From: Pedobacter metabolipauper
Lineage (GTDB): Bacteria; Bacteroidota; Bacteroidia; Sphingobacteriales; Sphingobacteriaceae
DNA length: 64,000 nucleotides
NCBI RefSeq assembly: GCF_004362715.1
Contig: NZ_SNYC01000005.1
Coordinates: 621,781-685,780, forward strand
Reading direction: 5' to 3'
This document shows, one piece after another, positions 54,409 through 62,057 of this stretch. Positions within the stretch are counted from its first letter, which is position 1; every line of letters begins with the position of its first letter. The notes under the pieces were generated by a model. The model saw only the letters and a list, made by a program, of their open reading frames with translations. It was not told the origin of the DNA and did not search any database. The position numbers and the translations under genes were made by a program.

Positions 54409-55886
54409 AAACTGCAGATTTCTCATTCATCATTCTAACCTATAACGAAGAGCAGCATTTGCCGCGGTTATTGGATTCTATATTGACATTAAATGCCCCC
54501 GTTTACATCCTGGATTCAGGAAGCACAGATCAAACTCTGACAATATGCCAAAAAAACAAACTGCATACCCGGATTCATTCTTTTAAGAATCATCCCATGC
54601 AATGGGATTACGCATTAAAAAACTTCAAAATCGATACACCATGGATCATTGGACTGGATGCAGATCAAATCATCACACCAGAACTCCACCAGTTGCTTTA
54701 TAACTTTAGAGACGATGCACATCATGGCATTAACGGGATCTATTTTAACCGTAAAAACTACTTTAAGGGTAAATGGATTAAACACGGCGGCTTCTATCCA
54801 AAATACCAGCTTAAAATGTTTAGAAGCGGAATTGGATATTCAGATCAAAATGAAAACATGGACCATCGCTTCCAAGTTCCCGGAAAAACAATAATCTGGA
54901 AGAACGGACACCTGATTGAGGAAAACCTAAAAGACAACACCATCAGCTTCTGGATTGAAAAACACAATAAATACAGCTCACTGCTTGCTGAAGAAGAAAT
55001 TGAGCGCAAAGCGCAAAGAAAGCGTAAAGCGCGTAGTGAACGTGGAGAGCATGGAGAGCGTGGAGAACATACAGAAAGTCCGAGTTTTAAAGTTATAAGA
55101 CCCAAACTTTGGGGTATGCCAAATGAGCACAATGCCTGGCTTAAACGATTATGGTGGAATTCTCCAAAGTACATTCGCGTATTCCTCTATTTTACGCACC
55201 GGATGATTTTTCAATTGGGAATCTTAGACGGCAAAACTGGTATCATCTATCATTTTCTGCAAGGGTTCTGGTTTAGGCTGATTGTAGACATCAAGATCGA
55301 TGAAATGCAGGCAAAGCAAGCAAATGCCAGGGATAAGAATCATCCGCTGAAATTCCTGACATCCTTTCTACTGTTATTCGCCCTGCTACACAGTTTTAAT
55401 ATTGCTTTTATTGGCGTTACCACTCCCGGAGGCATCTACATCGCTATGCTTGACCAACATTTCAATTACATCCGTTACTGGAGAGATCTTTATGTCAGCT
55501 CAACGGCACTCGTCTTAAAACACTTAAATTATATAGTAACAGAAAACAGCCAGGGCCTCCGTGTAAAAGACCACTCAGGTTTCAGGCTCATTTATTCCTG
55601 CCTTGGCTATGGGTTAATGAGTTTTTTTTCAGCTTTTGTACTGGCCTTTCCTAAACCCCTGTACAAAAAACTTATTTTCTTAATTCTTGGGTTAATCAGT
55701 ATACAGGTGTTAAATACTACAAGAATGGTCCTGATTGCCATTTATTATCATCCAAAATATGTATTGCCATATATCGATCACCATCATCTTTTTAATGGCC
55801 TGCTATATCTTCTGATGGGGATCATGATCTATCGATGGATTAATTTCAAGCCCATTCTAAGAAAACATCAAAAATCACCCCGATAG
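54405..55886 (+). CDS. Fusion: family 2 glycosyltransferase with C-terminal exosortase-like membrane domain
   Basis: 493 residues. Residues 1 to about 250 are a GT2 domain of the WaaE-like type (FIILTYNEEQHLPRLLDSIL, ILDSGSTDQT, IGLDADQIIT, then WIKHGGFYPKYQLKMFRSG). Residues about 316-476 form a membrane domain with the exosortase layout: a loop LRVKDHSGFRLIYSCLGYG with C399, NTTR with R440 and a His cluster H459-H461, each next to or in a membrane segment. Exosortases use a Cys/Arg/His triad to cut sorting signals of secreted proteins. Residues 200-224 are a Lys/Arg/Glu/Gly-rich insertion encoded by short repeats. It overlaps the Wzy-like gene (ATGA) and ends the operon. The exosortase reading rests on motif order and topology, not a search. 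Confidence 0.82.
   Translation: MKTADFSFIILTYNEEQHLPRLLDSILTLNAPVYILDSGSTDQTLTICQKNKLHTRIHSFKNHPMQWDYALKNFKIDTPWIIGLDADQIITPELHQLLYNFRDDAHHGINGIYFNRKNYFKGKWIKHGGFYPKYQLKMFRSGIGYSDQNENMDHRFQVPGKTIIWKNGHLIEENLKDNTISFWIEKHNKYSSLLAEEEIERKAQRKRKARSERGEHGERGEHTESPSFKVIRPKLWGMPNEHNAWLKRLWWNSPKYIRVFLYFTHRMIFQLGILDGKTGIIYHFLQGFWFRLIVDIKIDEMQAKQANARDKNHPLKFLTSFLLLFALLHSFNIAFIGVTTPGGIYIAMLDQHFNYIRYWRDLYVSSTALVLKHLNYIVTENSQGLRVKDHSGFRLIYSCLGYGLMSFFSAFVLAFPKPLYKKLIFLILGLISIQVLNTTRMVLIAIYYHPKYVLPYIDHHHLFNGLLYLLMGIMIYRWINFKPILRKHQKSPR
55001..55077. repeat. In-frame short-repeat insertion in the glycosyltransferase-exosortase gene
   Basis: Units such as GCGCAAA (repeated) are followed by 9-mers GTGGAGAGC (55042-55050), ATGGAGAGC (55051-55059) and GTGGAGAAC (55060-55068), and a degraded unit. 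It encodes a charged linker between the glycosyltransferase and membrane parts. The 9-mer is the same kind as in the MFS gene 2 kb downstream. Confidence 0.75.
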
Positions 55887-55968
55887 CCTGTGTTTTGAAT
55901 TATCTTGGTATAAAAGATAAAATTTCGAACTAAATAGTATAACTTTCGGGGTTTAATTTTAAAAATCT

Positions 55969-57306
55969 ATGGCTACATCCCGAAAGGCTGCGTTGAGTTT
56001 TATTTTCATCACCTTACTTCTTGATGTTGTTGGAATAGGATTGATCATTCCAATTTTCCCTCAATTAATTGAACAACTGATAGGCGGCAACATCAGTCAG
56101 GCTTCCAAATGGAGTGGCTGGCTAACCTTTGCTTATGCGGTAATGCAGTTTGTTTGTGCGCCAATCATGGGTAACCTGAGCGACCGGTATGGCCGCAGGC
56201 CTATATTGCTCCTGTCATTATTTGGTTTCGGGATAGATTACCTGTTTTTAGCCGTGGCACCAACCATTTGGTGGTTATTTATAGGGCGTATCATTGCTGG
56301 TGTTTTCGGTGCCAGCTTCACTACAGCTACAGCATATATTGCAGACATCAGCACCAATGAAAACCGGGCACAAAATTTTGGAATGATCGGGGCGGCTTTC
56401 GGATTAGGCTTTGTAATAGGCCCTGCACTTGGCGGCTTGCTGGGAGAATTGGGTCCGCGCATTCCTTTTGTTGCCGCAGCCGGATTAACACTTATCAATG
56501 TATTGTATGGATATTTCGTTCTTCCAGAATCTTTAGATAAAGAACACCGCCGCAAATTTGAATGGAAAAGGGCAAACCCACTGGGTTCATTACTGCAGCT
56601 TAAAAAATATAAGGGTTTAGGGGGATTGGTCTTCTCGTTGGTGTTTGTTTATATCGCCAGCCATGCCGTTCAAAGTACCTGGACATTTATTAATATAGAA
56701 CGTTTTAACTGGAGCCCATTTACTATAGGAATTTCATTAACAACCGTAGGCCTGCTCATTGCGGGGGTACAAGGCGGATTAATCCGTTTCATCAATCCGC
56801 GCTTGGGTGATGAGAAAAGTATCTATATGGGACTGGGTATGTATGCATTCGGACTCCTGCTATTTTCTTTTGCATCAGAAAGCTGGATGATGTTCGCATT
56901 CCTGGTTCCCTACTGCATGGGTGGAATTGCCGGACCTGCATTACAGTCCATCATGTCAGGAAATGTGCCTCAAAATGAACAAGGTGAATTACAGGGTGCT
57001 TTAACCAGCCTCATGAGTGCCACATCTATCATTGGCCCTTTATTGATGACTTATCTGTTCGCGTGGTTTACAAGGCCTGGTGCTGCAATAAAATTCTCCG
57101 GCGCACCATTCTTTGCCGGTGCAATACTGATGCTGATCAGTGCCCTGCTTGCTTACAGGACCATGAAAAGAGAATCTTTTTTAAACCGAAAAGACGTTGA
57201 GAACGTTGAGAGCGTTGAGAACTTTGAGAATGCTGAAAACTTCGCAAACGACAATATCTCTGAGAACGTGGAGAACGTCGATAACATTAAGAGCGTTAAG
57301 AGTTAA
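55969..57306 (+). CDS. MFS transporter, tetracycline-resistance (TCR/TetA)-like
   Basis: 445 residues, twelve membrane segments. [23 protein letters not shown] at the start, the motif A sequence [19 protein letters not shown] between helices 2 and 3, and [23 protein letters not shown] place it in the drug:proton antiporter group near TetA/YcgR-like exporters. Substrate unknown; multidrug efflux is the usual annotation. The last 36 residues are a repeat of three-residue units (VEN, VES, FEN, AEN) encoded by the 9-bp minisatellite at 57196-57303, which is not part of the family. It converges on obgE with an 11-nt overlap. Confidence 0.9.
   Translation: MATSRKAALSFIFITLLLDVVGIGLIIPIFPQLIEQLIGGNISQASKWSGWLTFAYAVMQFVCAPIMGNLSDRYGRRPILLLSLFGFGIDYLFLAVAPTIWWLFIGRIIAGVFGASFTTATAYIADISTNENRAQNFGMIGAAFGLGFVIGPALGGLLGELGPRIPFVAAAGLTLINVLYGYFVLPESLDKEHRRKFEWKRANPLGSLLQLKKYKGLGGLVFSLVFVYIASHAVQSTWTFINIERFNWSPFTIGISLTTVGLLIAGVQGGLIRFINPRLGDEKSIYMGLGMYAFGLLLFSFASESWMMFAFLVPYCMGGIAGPALQSIMSGNVPQNEQGELQGALTSLMSATSIIGPLLMTYLFAWFTRPGAAIKFSGAPFFAGAILMLISALLAYRTMKRESFLNRKDVENVESVENFENAENFANDNISENVENVDNIKSVKS
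57196..57303. repeat. 9-bp minisatellite (12 units) forming the 3' end of the MFS gene
   Basis: Starts GTTGAGAAC GTTGAGAGC, then GTTGAGAAC and progressively degraded units, with later copies GTGGAGAAC, GTCGATAAC, ATTAAGAGC and GTTAAGAGT, followed at once by the stop codon. The length is exactly 12 x 9 = 108 nt and keeps the frame. The last units overlap the 3' end of obgE. Confidence 0.85.
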
Positions 57307-58294
57307 TTGCAGTCCAAAGCATATCTTTTAATTCTACCAGGTTCTTTTGAGCTACTGAAGAGATGAAGATGGCAGGAATATTAGCAGGAAGCTCTTTTTT
57401 CATTTCAGCAACCAACTCTTCATCCAGCATGTCAGATTTGGTAATGGCCAGTAAATGCGGCTTCTGCATCAGTTCAGAGTTGTAATCCTGAAGCTCAGCT
57501 TTTAAAATTTCATACTCTTGTTGTATCGATCTTTCTGTATCCGCAGGAACCATAAAAAGCAAAACAGAATTACGTTCAATGTGTCTTAAGAATCGAAATC
57601 CAAGACCCTTTCCTTTAGATGCACCTTCTATAATCCCTGGAATATCGGCCATTACAAAAGACTTGCTGTCACGATAAGAAACAATCCCCAGATTAGGGAC
57701 TAAGGTGGTAAAAGGATAGTCAGCAATTTCAGGTTTTGCAGCAGACAGCACGGACAGCAATGTTGATTTACCTGCATTTGGAAAACCAACAAGGCCTACA
57801 TCAGCAAGAACTTTGAGCTCAAGCACCATCCATTCTTCTTTACCGGCTTCACCCGGCTGGGCAAAACGTGGTGTTTGAAGGGTTGGTGTTTTAAAATGCC
57901 AGTTACCCAATCCGCCACGACCGCCGGCCGTTAAGATCTTTGTTTCCCCGTCCTGTGTAATTTCAAAAATAACTTCTCCGGTTTCCGCATCCTTGGCAAT
58001 GGTACCCAGGGGAACATCGAGAATTTCATCTTTACCAGATTTACCGGTAGATGTACCACTTGAACCTGGTAAGCCATCAGGAGCAATGATGTGTTTACGG
58101 TATTTTAAATGAAGCAGCGTCCAGAACTGGGAGTTACCACGAAGGATAATGTGTCCGCCCCTTCCGCCATCACCACCATCAGGACCACCTGTGGAGGTAC
58201 GTATGTCACGGTGCAAATGTGCAGAGCCAGAACCTCCTTTTCCGGAGCGGCAGCATATTTTAACATAATCTACAAAATTCGAACCTTGTGACAT
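57296..58294 (-). CDS. obgE: GTPase ObgE/CgtA
   Basis: 332 residues. An Obg glycine-rich N-terminal domain (about 1-158, [16 protein letters not shown] and [15 protein letters not shown]) and a GTPase domain with G1 FPNAGKS (171-177), G3 DIPGIIEGA and G4 TKSD; no C-terminal OCT domain. Essential GTPase in late 50S ribosome assembly and stress control. It lies 73 nt after adk with a terminator-like hairpin between them. Confidence 0.97.
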   Translation of the reverse strand: MSQGSNFVDYVKICCRSGKGGSGSAHLHRDIRTSTGGPDGGDGGRGGHIILRGNSQFWTLLHLKYRKHIIAPDGLPGSSGTSTGKSGKDEILDVPLGTIAKDAETGEVIFEITQDGETKILTAGGRGGLGNWHFKTPTLQTPRFAQPGEAGKEEWMVLELKVLADVGLVGFPNAGKSTLLSVLSAAKPEIADYPFTTLVPNLGIVSYRDSKSFVMADIPGIIEGASKGKGLGFRFLRHIERNSVLLFMVPADTERSIQQEYEILKAELQDYNSELMQKPHLLAITKSDMLDEELVAEMKKELPANIPAIFISSVAQKNLVELKDMLWTAINS

Positions 58295-58319
58295 ACTCTT
58301 TATTTTTTTATAAATAAAA

Positions 58320-58351
58320 ATAGCGGGAAGAACTTAGCTCTGTCCCGCTAT
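58320..58351 (-). terminator. Terminator-like hairpin between adk and obgE
   Basis: 9-bp arms ATAGCGGGA / TCCCGCTAT with a 14-nt loop, followed by TTTTTATTTAT on the minus strand. It may attenuate rather than abolish transcription into obgE, whose start is 26 nt further. Confidence 0.75.
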
Positions 58352-58367
58352 CTATACCATTTAATGA

Positions 58368-58937
58368 TTAATATTGATCAACTACAGCGCATAGTTCAGC
58401 AAAGATGTCATCGATCTTACCAATGCCATTTACTTTACTTAATTTATTTTTTGCTTCGTAGTAAGGCAAAACATGAACTGTTTTGTTAAAATATTCTTCT
58501 ATACGTTTTTGAAGCTTATCAGCCTGGTCATCAACACGACCCGTTTCCAGCTGACGCTGAGCGATCCGCTTAGTCAGTTCTTCCTGATCTACATCCAGTG
58601 CAATTACACCAGCTATAGAAGTACCTTTACTTATTAAAAACTCATCCAGTGCCTCAGCCTGAGGTACTGTTCTTGGAAAACCGTCAAATATAAAACCTTT
58701 AGCATCAGGGTTCTTATCCACTTCTTCTTCCAGCATGGCGATGGTAATTTCATCCGGAACCAATTGTCCTTCAGCAATTAACGCACTTACACGCTGTCCT
58801 AATGGTGACTGATCTTTAATGTGGGCCCTAAAAAGGTCGCCTGTAGATATATGGATCAATTGATATTGACTGATCAATTTTTCTGATTGGGTGCCTTTGC
58901 CTGCACCCGGTGGGCCAAAGAGAACAAAATTAAGCAT
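58368..58937 (-). CDS. adk: Adenylate kinase
   Basis: 190 residues from ATG at 58937 (MLNFVLFGPPGAGKGTQ); a longer reading beginning with TTG at 58979 is rejected. P-loop GPPGAGKG (8-15), NMP-binding DLFRAHIKD and VPDEITIAML, FIFDGFPRTVPQAEALD, and a short LID (RQLETGRVDDQADK) typical of the short variant. Interconverts AMP, ADP and ATP. A -7 element lies at 59124-59131, implying a leader of about 180 nt. Confidence 0.97.
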   Translation of the reverse strand: MLNFVLFGPPGAGKGTQSEKLISQYQLIHISTGDLFRAHIKDQSPLGQRVSALIAEGQLVPDEITIAMLEEEVDKNPDAKGFIFDGFPRTVPQAEALDEFLISKGTSIAGVIALDVDQEELTKRIAQRQLETGRVDDQADKLQKRIEEYFNKTVHVLPYYEAKNKLSKVNGIGKIDDIFAELCAVVDQY

Positions 58938-59123
58938 TTGGGTTGTCTTTAAATCAAAGCCTTCCTGCCGCAGCAGCAAATCTTTTCGTTGTTTAAGTCT
59001 TTTCAGATATCATCCCAGAGGGTTGAAACTCGTCTTCAAAACCATTCAATTAATTACTTTTTGCTATTTCAAATTGATCAGGCATGAATTAAACCAAACC
59101 ATATCTAAATCCTTTAAAGCGTG

Positions 59124-59131
59124 CAAATATA
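59124..59131 (-). promoter_or_regulatory. -7 promoter element upstream of adk
   Basis: TATATTTG on the minus strand, an exact TAnnTTTG match 186 nt before the ATG at 58937. If used, the 5' UTR is unusually long. Confidence 0.4.
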
Positions 59132-59169
59132 TAATTATTTAAATTAAATATGGGGTTAAGGCTTTAACT

Positions 59170-59406
59170 TTATCCGTTGGTGCCGGTGCGTGGTTTATCT
59201 GCTCCATCTTTTGGAGAATCAAAATAGGCGCCGTCTTTCCAATTCCTGTTTACTTCAAACCATTCCAGTAAGCAACCCATGAAACCCAACTTACTTTATG
59301 CGCAAAATCTTTGTCTACCGTAGGGTAGTGACCATCCAACACAATACTAAGCGGCTTCTAATTTAATATCTAAAGCTTTGGTTTCGCCATAATCTATTTT
59401 CTGCAT
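59170..59406 (-). pseudogene. Broken gene fragment of unknown family (two frameshifts)
   Basis: No single frame is open, but reading the minus strand gives three short coding-like pieces in order: MQKIDYGETKALDIKLEAA, then after a frame change VLDGHYPTVDKDFAHKVSW and VSWVAYWN, then after a second change LLEWFEVNRNWKDGAYF and DSPKDGADKPRTGTNG, followed by a stop codon. Each piece has normal residue composition, and together they give about 78 residues. I do not recognise the family. It lies next to the DUF6266 gene (stop at 59463) and may be a decayed neighbour of it. Confidence 0.5.
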
Positions 59407-59462
59407 TTTTAAATTATAAAACCAAGTTTTATGAAAATTTATTTTAATTATTTTTTACTCCC

Positions 59463-60107
59463 CTAAAAAATAATAGCATGCCCCGCATATACACTATTCG
59501 AAATGCCCAGCTTATCGTCAGAAATAAAAGAAATATAAGTTTGCAGTTCATAACCTTTGAAAGATGAGGGTAGCTCCATTACATCACTGCCTTCATTTCT
59601 GCGGGCACCACTAAGGGTGTAATAAGAACTCTTTAATGCAGGTACATAGACCAGCAACATGGCTCGGGTCCATTGCTGATCAAACCTATTGCGGTCATCA
59701 ACATCCCAGCTAAACTTTAACCCGTTTTCTACCGCTGCTACTCCCGGGTTTTCCGCAGCGGGAAGATCTCCTTCAGTTAGCCTTACTTTGGGATAATCGA
59801 TAGTCTGATCCGGGTACGTTCCATTAATACTGTTTCGAATCTGGTATGATTTTGCCGCATTATTTGCGGTACGGGATAAACCCTTTACCGCCTGGTCAAA
59901 GCCCAGTGCAACAAATGGCGTCATGCTGTTGATCATCTCATTTGCAATAATAAGCTTTTGACATACGCCCAGTTGCTTTGGTGAAAGAGGGACTGTCCGT
60001 TTTTTCTTGCATAGTTTAACAAATGCTTCGCCATTCCTGATAAAACATTCAACTGGTCCTAGTTTACCCGATACCCCTCCAAGAATTCCATTTCTAATTC
60101 GTGCCAT
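59463..60107 (-). CDS. DUF6266 family protein
   Basis: 214 residues. The opening MARIRNGILGGVSGKLGPVE matches the DUF6266 family (pattern 'NGILGGFSGKVG' as I remember it), found almost only in Bacteroidota and often in several copies per genome. It lacks a signal peptide and membrane segment. The middle (residues about 100-170) looks like a beta-sandwich region, SWDVDDRNRFDQQWTRAMLLVYVPALK. Function unknown. It is a single gene between a broken gene and a SusD gene. Confidence 0.88.
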   Translation of the reverse strand: MARIRNGILGGVSGKLGPVECFIRNGEAFVKLCKKKRTVPLSPKQLGVCQKLIIANEMINSMTPFVALGFDQAVKGLSRTANNAAKSYQIRNSINGTYPDQTIDYPKVRLTEGDLPAAENPGVAAVENGLKFSWDVDDRNRFDQQWTRAMLLVYVPALKSSYYTLSGARRNEGSDVMELPSSFKGYELQTYISFISDDKLGISNSVYAGHAIIF

Positions 60108-60522
60108 AATTTCAAGTTTAATGATTAATTAAAACACAACACACTGACAACTAATTTGTTTCGATCTAAATTCTACCATAAAGAAAACATATTTCTTCTT
60201 GTAGCCAAGGTATAAGTACACAATCATTGGGTTTTTCCGCCCAATGTCCGAAGACTCTCCAAAGATTCTCCGGAAATAAGGCGCTCACTTATACTTTCCT
60301 TATAAGAAACTTCCCGCCATCAGATAATTCATAATTAGTTAACAAATGAGATTCATATGTTAATTCAATGGAATTTCAGTGCAGTATAAGTCACCAAAAG
60401 CCACCAAAAAATCCCCGGGCAAACACCCGGGGATCCAACATTCATAACCAACGCTAACTTAATCTATTTATTAGAAAAGCTGCACCAGCTACTATACTTG
60501 CCTGATGCAGCTGCATATAAAT
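60108..60522. other. 415-bp intergenic region between DUF6266 gene and susD
   Basis: Holds a 7-bp stem hairpin CATTGGG / CCCAATG with an 8-nt loop (60225-60246) and, nearer susD, a strong terminator (60412-60435). No ORF, tRNA or promoter consensus was recognised in the rest. Confidence 0.6.
60412..60435 (-). terminator. Intrinsic terminator after the susC/susD pair
   Basis: ATCCCCGGG / CCCGGGGAT, a 9-bp GC-rich stem with a 6-nt loop, followed on the minus strand by TTTTTT. It lies 88 nt past the susD stop codon. Confidence 0.92.
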
Positions 60523-62040
60523 TTACTGTGGATTTTGAGGCAAATTATCCAGAATGACCTCCCGCTGCGGGATTTGTAAAAGGATCTTATTTAGCGTAAG
60601 CATATAAGCTCCGGATGGATATTGGGCCGGTGCCTTCGCAATTTCACGTTGTCCGTGAGCATTCATCACCTCTACTGCTTTTCCGGTACGTACTAAGTCA
60701 AACCAACGGTGATTTTCAAATGCCAGTTCAACCTTACGCTCCTGATAAACTGCCTCACGAAACGCATCCTGAGAAGCTACATTTAATGCCGGCACCGGAT
60801 TCCCGAATGTTTTAGCCGGGATACCGCCTCGTCTGCGAATCTCATTCAACAAGTTAAATGCCTCCCCATTTGGAACAAAGCCCTGTTCGTTTAAACATTC
60901 CGCAATCATCAGCATCACATCCGCATAACGGATCACCGGAAAATTAACATTCGTTTGTCCCGGCTGCACAAACCCCTGGTTGTATTTCTTGATGTAAGGA
61001 ACCGCAACAAAACCCGTTGATCCGGTAAATCCTTCTGCTAAAGAAACATCTTTACGCACATCACCCGCTTCATAAGAAGCAATCAGATCGGTGGTAGGTG
61101 TATTCCAGCCGCTGGTAAAGCTTAAGTTTGTTCCCGGATCCTGCGTTACTGCAGTGCCAGAATTAAACGGTGCAAACTGGTACATAAAGTTGCTCGACAG
61201 ATTGGTACCCGCTGTTGAATAGTACTGAATTTCGAATACAGACTCTACATTGTTCTTATTCGATGTTAAAAATATACTGGCATAGGTTGGCATCAGGCTA
61301 TATCCGGTAACTTTTCTCAAAGCGGTCAAAGCATCACCAAACTTTTTCTGTGTCATATACACTTCACCCAATAATGCGTTTGCAGAACCTTTTGAAACCC
61401 TGCCTTTATCAGCCGCCGCATAGGCACTTACTTCAGGTAAATTCGTTGCTGCTTCGTTTAGGTCTTCAATAATCTGAGTATAAACAGCCTCAACCGTAGC
61501 CCTTCCTTTTGAAGGTGCATCACCCGGCGCTTTGGTTACATCAAGACGAAGCGGAACACCACCAAACTGCCTAACCAGGTTAAAATAATGAAATGCACGG
61601 AGAAACTTAACTTCGCCAATGGCCTGTGCTTTTCCGGCGTCCGACATTGGAATAGCGCCTACATGATCCAGCACATCATTACACCTGAAAATAGAGGTAT
61701 AACTATCTCTCCAAAAATCCTGCAGCAATGTATTTGCAGAGTTTGCAATGAACTGATCAACTTGCTCCCTGTTTTCCTGTCCGCGTTGTGGCGCATTGTA
61801 TTGAAAAGTGGTATTGTCAGAACGCATTTCACCAAATAGCCAGAAGCTAAAGGTTCCCATCCCACGAAGTGAGCTGTATGCGCCGGTAACACCCTGCTTC
61901 AGGTCAGATTCCGTTTTCCAGAAATTAACGTTCGTTAAGCTCGACTCCGGACTTTGGTTTAAAAAATCTTTCTTACACCCTAAAAACGAACAGGCTAAGA
62001 TAGATAAGACTGTAAATATATATTTTGATTGAGTTTTCAT
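60523..62040 (-). CDS. RagB/SusD-family nutrient-binding lipoprotein
   Basis: 505 residues. Signal peptide with lipobox ending at C22 (SFLGC, then KKDFLNQSP), so it is exported to the outer-membrane surface. N-terminal SusD-like tetratricopeptide helices (NVNFWKTESDLKQGVTGAYSSLR, VKFLRAFHYFNLVRQFGGVPL) and a C-terminal RagB/SusD domain ending FENHRWFDLVRTGKAVEVMN, PQREVILDNLPQNPQ. It forms the lid of the SusC channel. It lies 17 nt after susC. No glycosidase, sulfatase or regulator is visible, so the glycan cannot be named. Confidence 0.96.
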   Translation of the reverse strand: MKTQSKYIFTVLSILACSFLGCKKDFLNQSPESSLTNVNFWKTESDLKQGVTGAYSSLRGMGTFSFWLFGEMRSDNTTFQYNAPQRGQENREQVDQFIANSANTLLQDFWRDSYTSIFRCNDVLDHVGAIPMSDAGKAQAIGEVKFLRAFHYFNLVRQFGGVPLRLDVTKAPGDAPSKGRATVEAVYTQIIEDLNEAATNLPEVSAYAAADKGRVSKGSANALLGEVYMTQKKFGDALTALRKVTGYSLMPTYASIFLTSNKNNVESVFEIQYYSTAGTNLSSNFMYQFAPFNSGTAVTQDPGTNLSFTSGWNTPTTDLIASYEAGDVRKDVSLAEGFTGSTGFVAVPYIKKYNQGFVQPGQTNVNFPVIRYADVMLMIAECLNEQGFVPNGEAFNLLNEIRRRGGIPAKTFGNPVPALNVASQDAFREAVYQERKVELAFENHRWFDLVRTGKAVEVMNAHGQREIAKAPAQYPSGAYMLTLNKILLQIPQREVILDNLPQNPQ

Positions 62041-62057
62041 AGTATCTAATTCTTTAA

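Noticed and set aside
54845..55174. Minus-strand ORF of 109 residues inside the glycosyltransferase-exosortase gene
   Set aside because: It is a by-product of the repeat insertion read backwards (runs of Cys, Ser, Pro and Arg); the plus-strand gene has clear domains.
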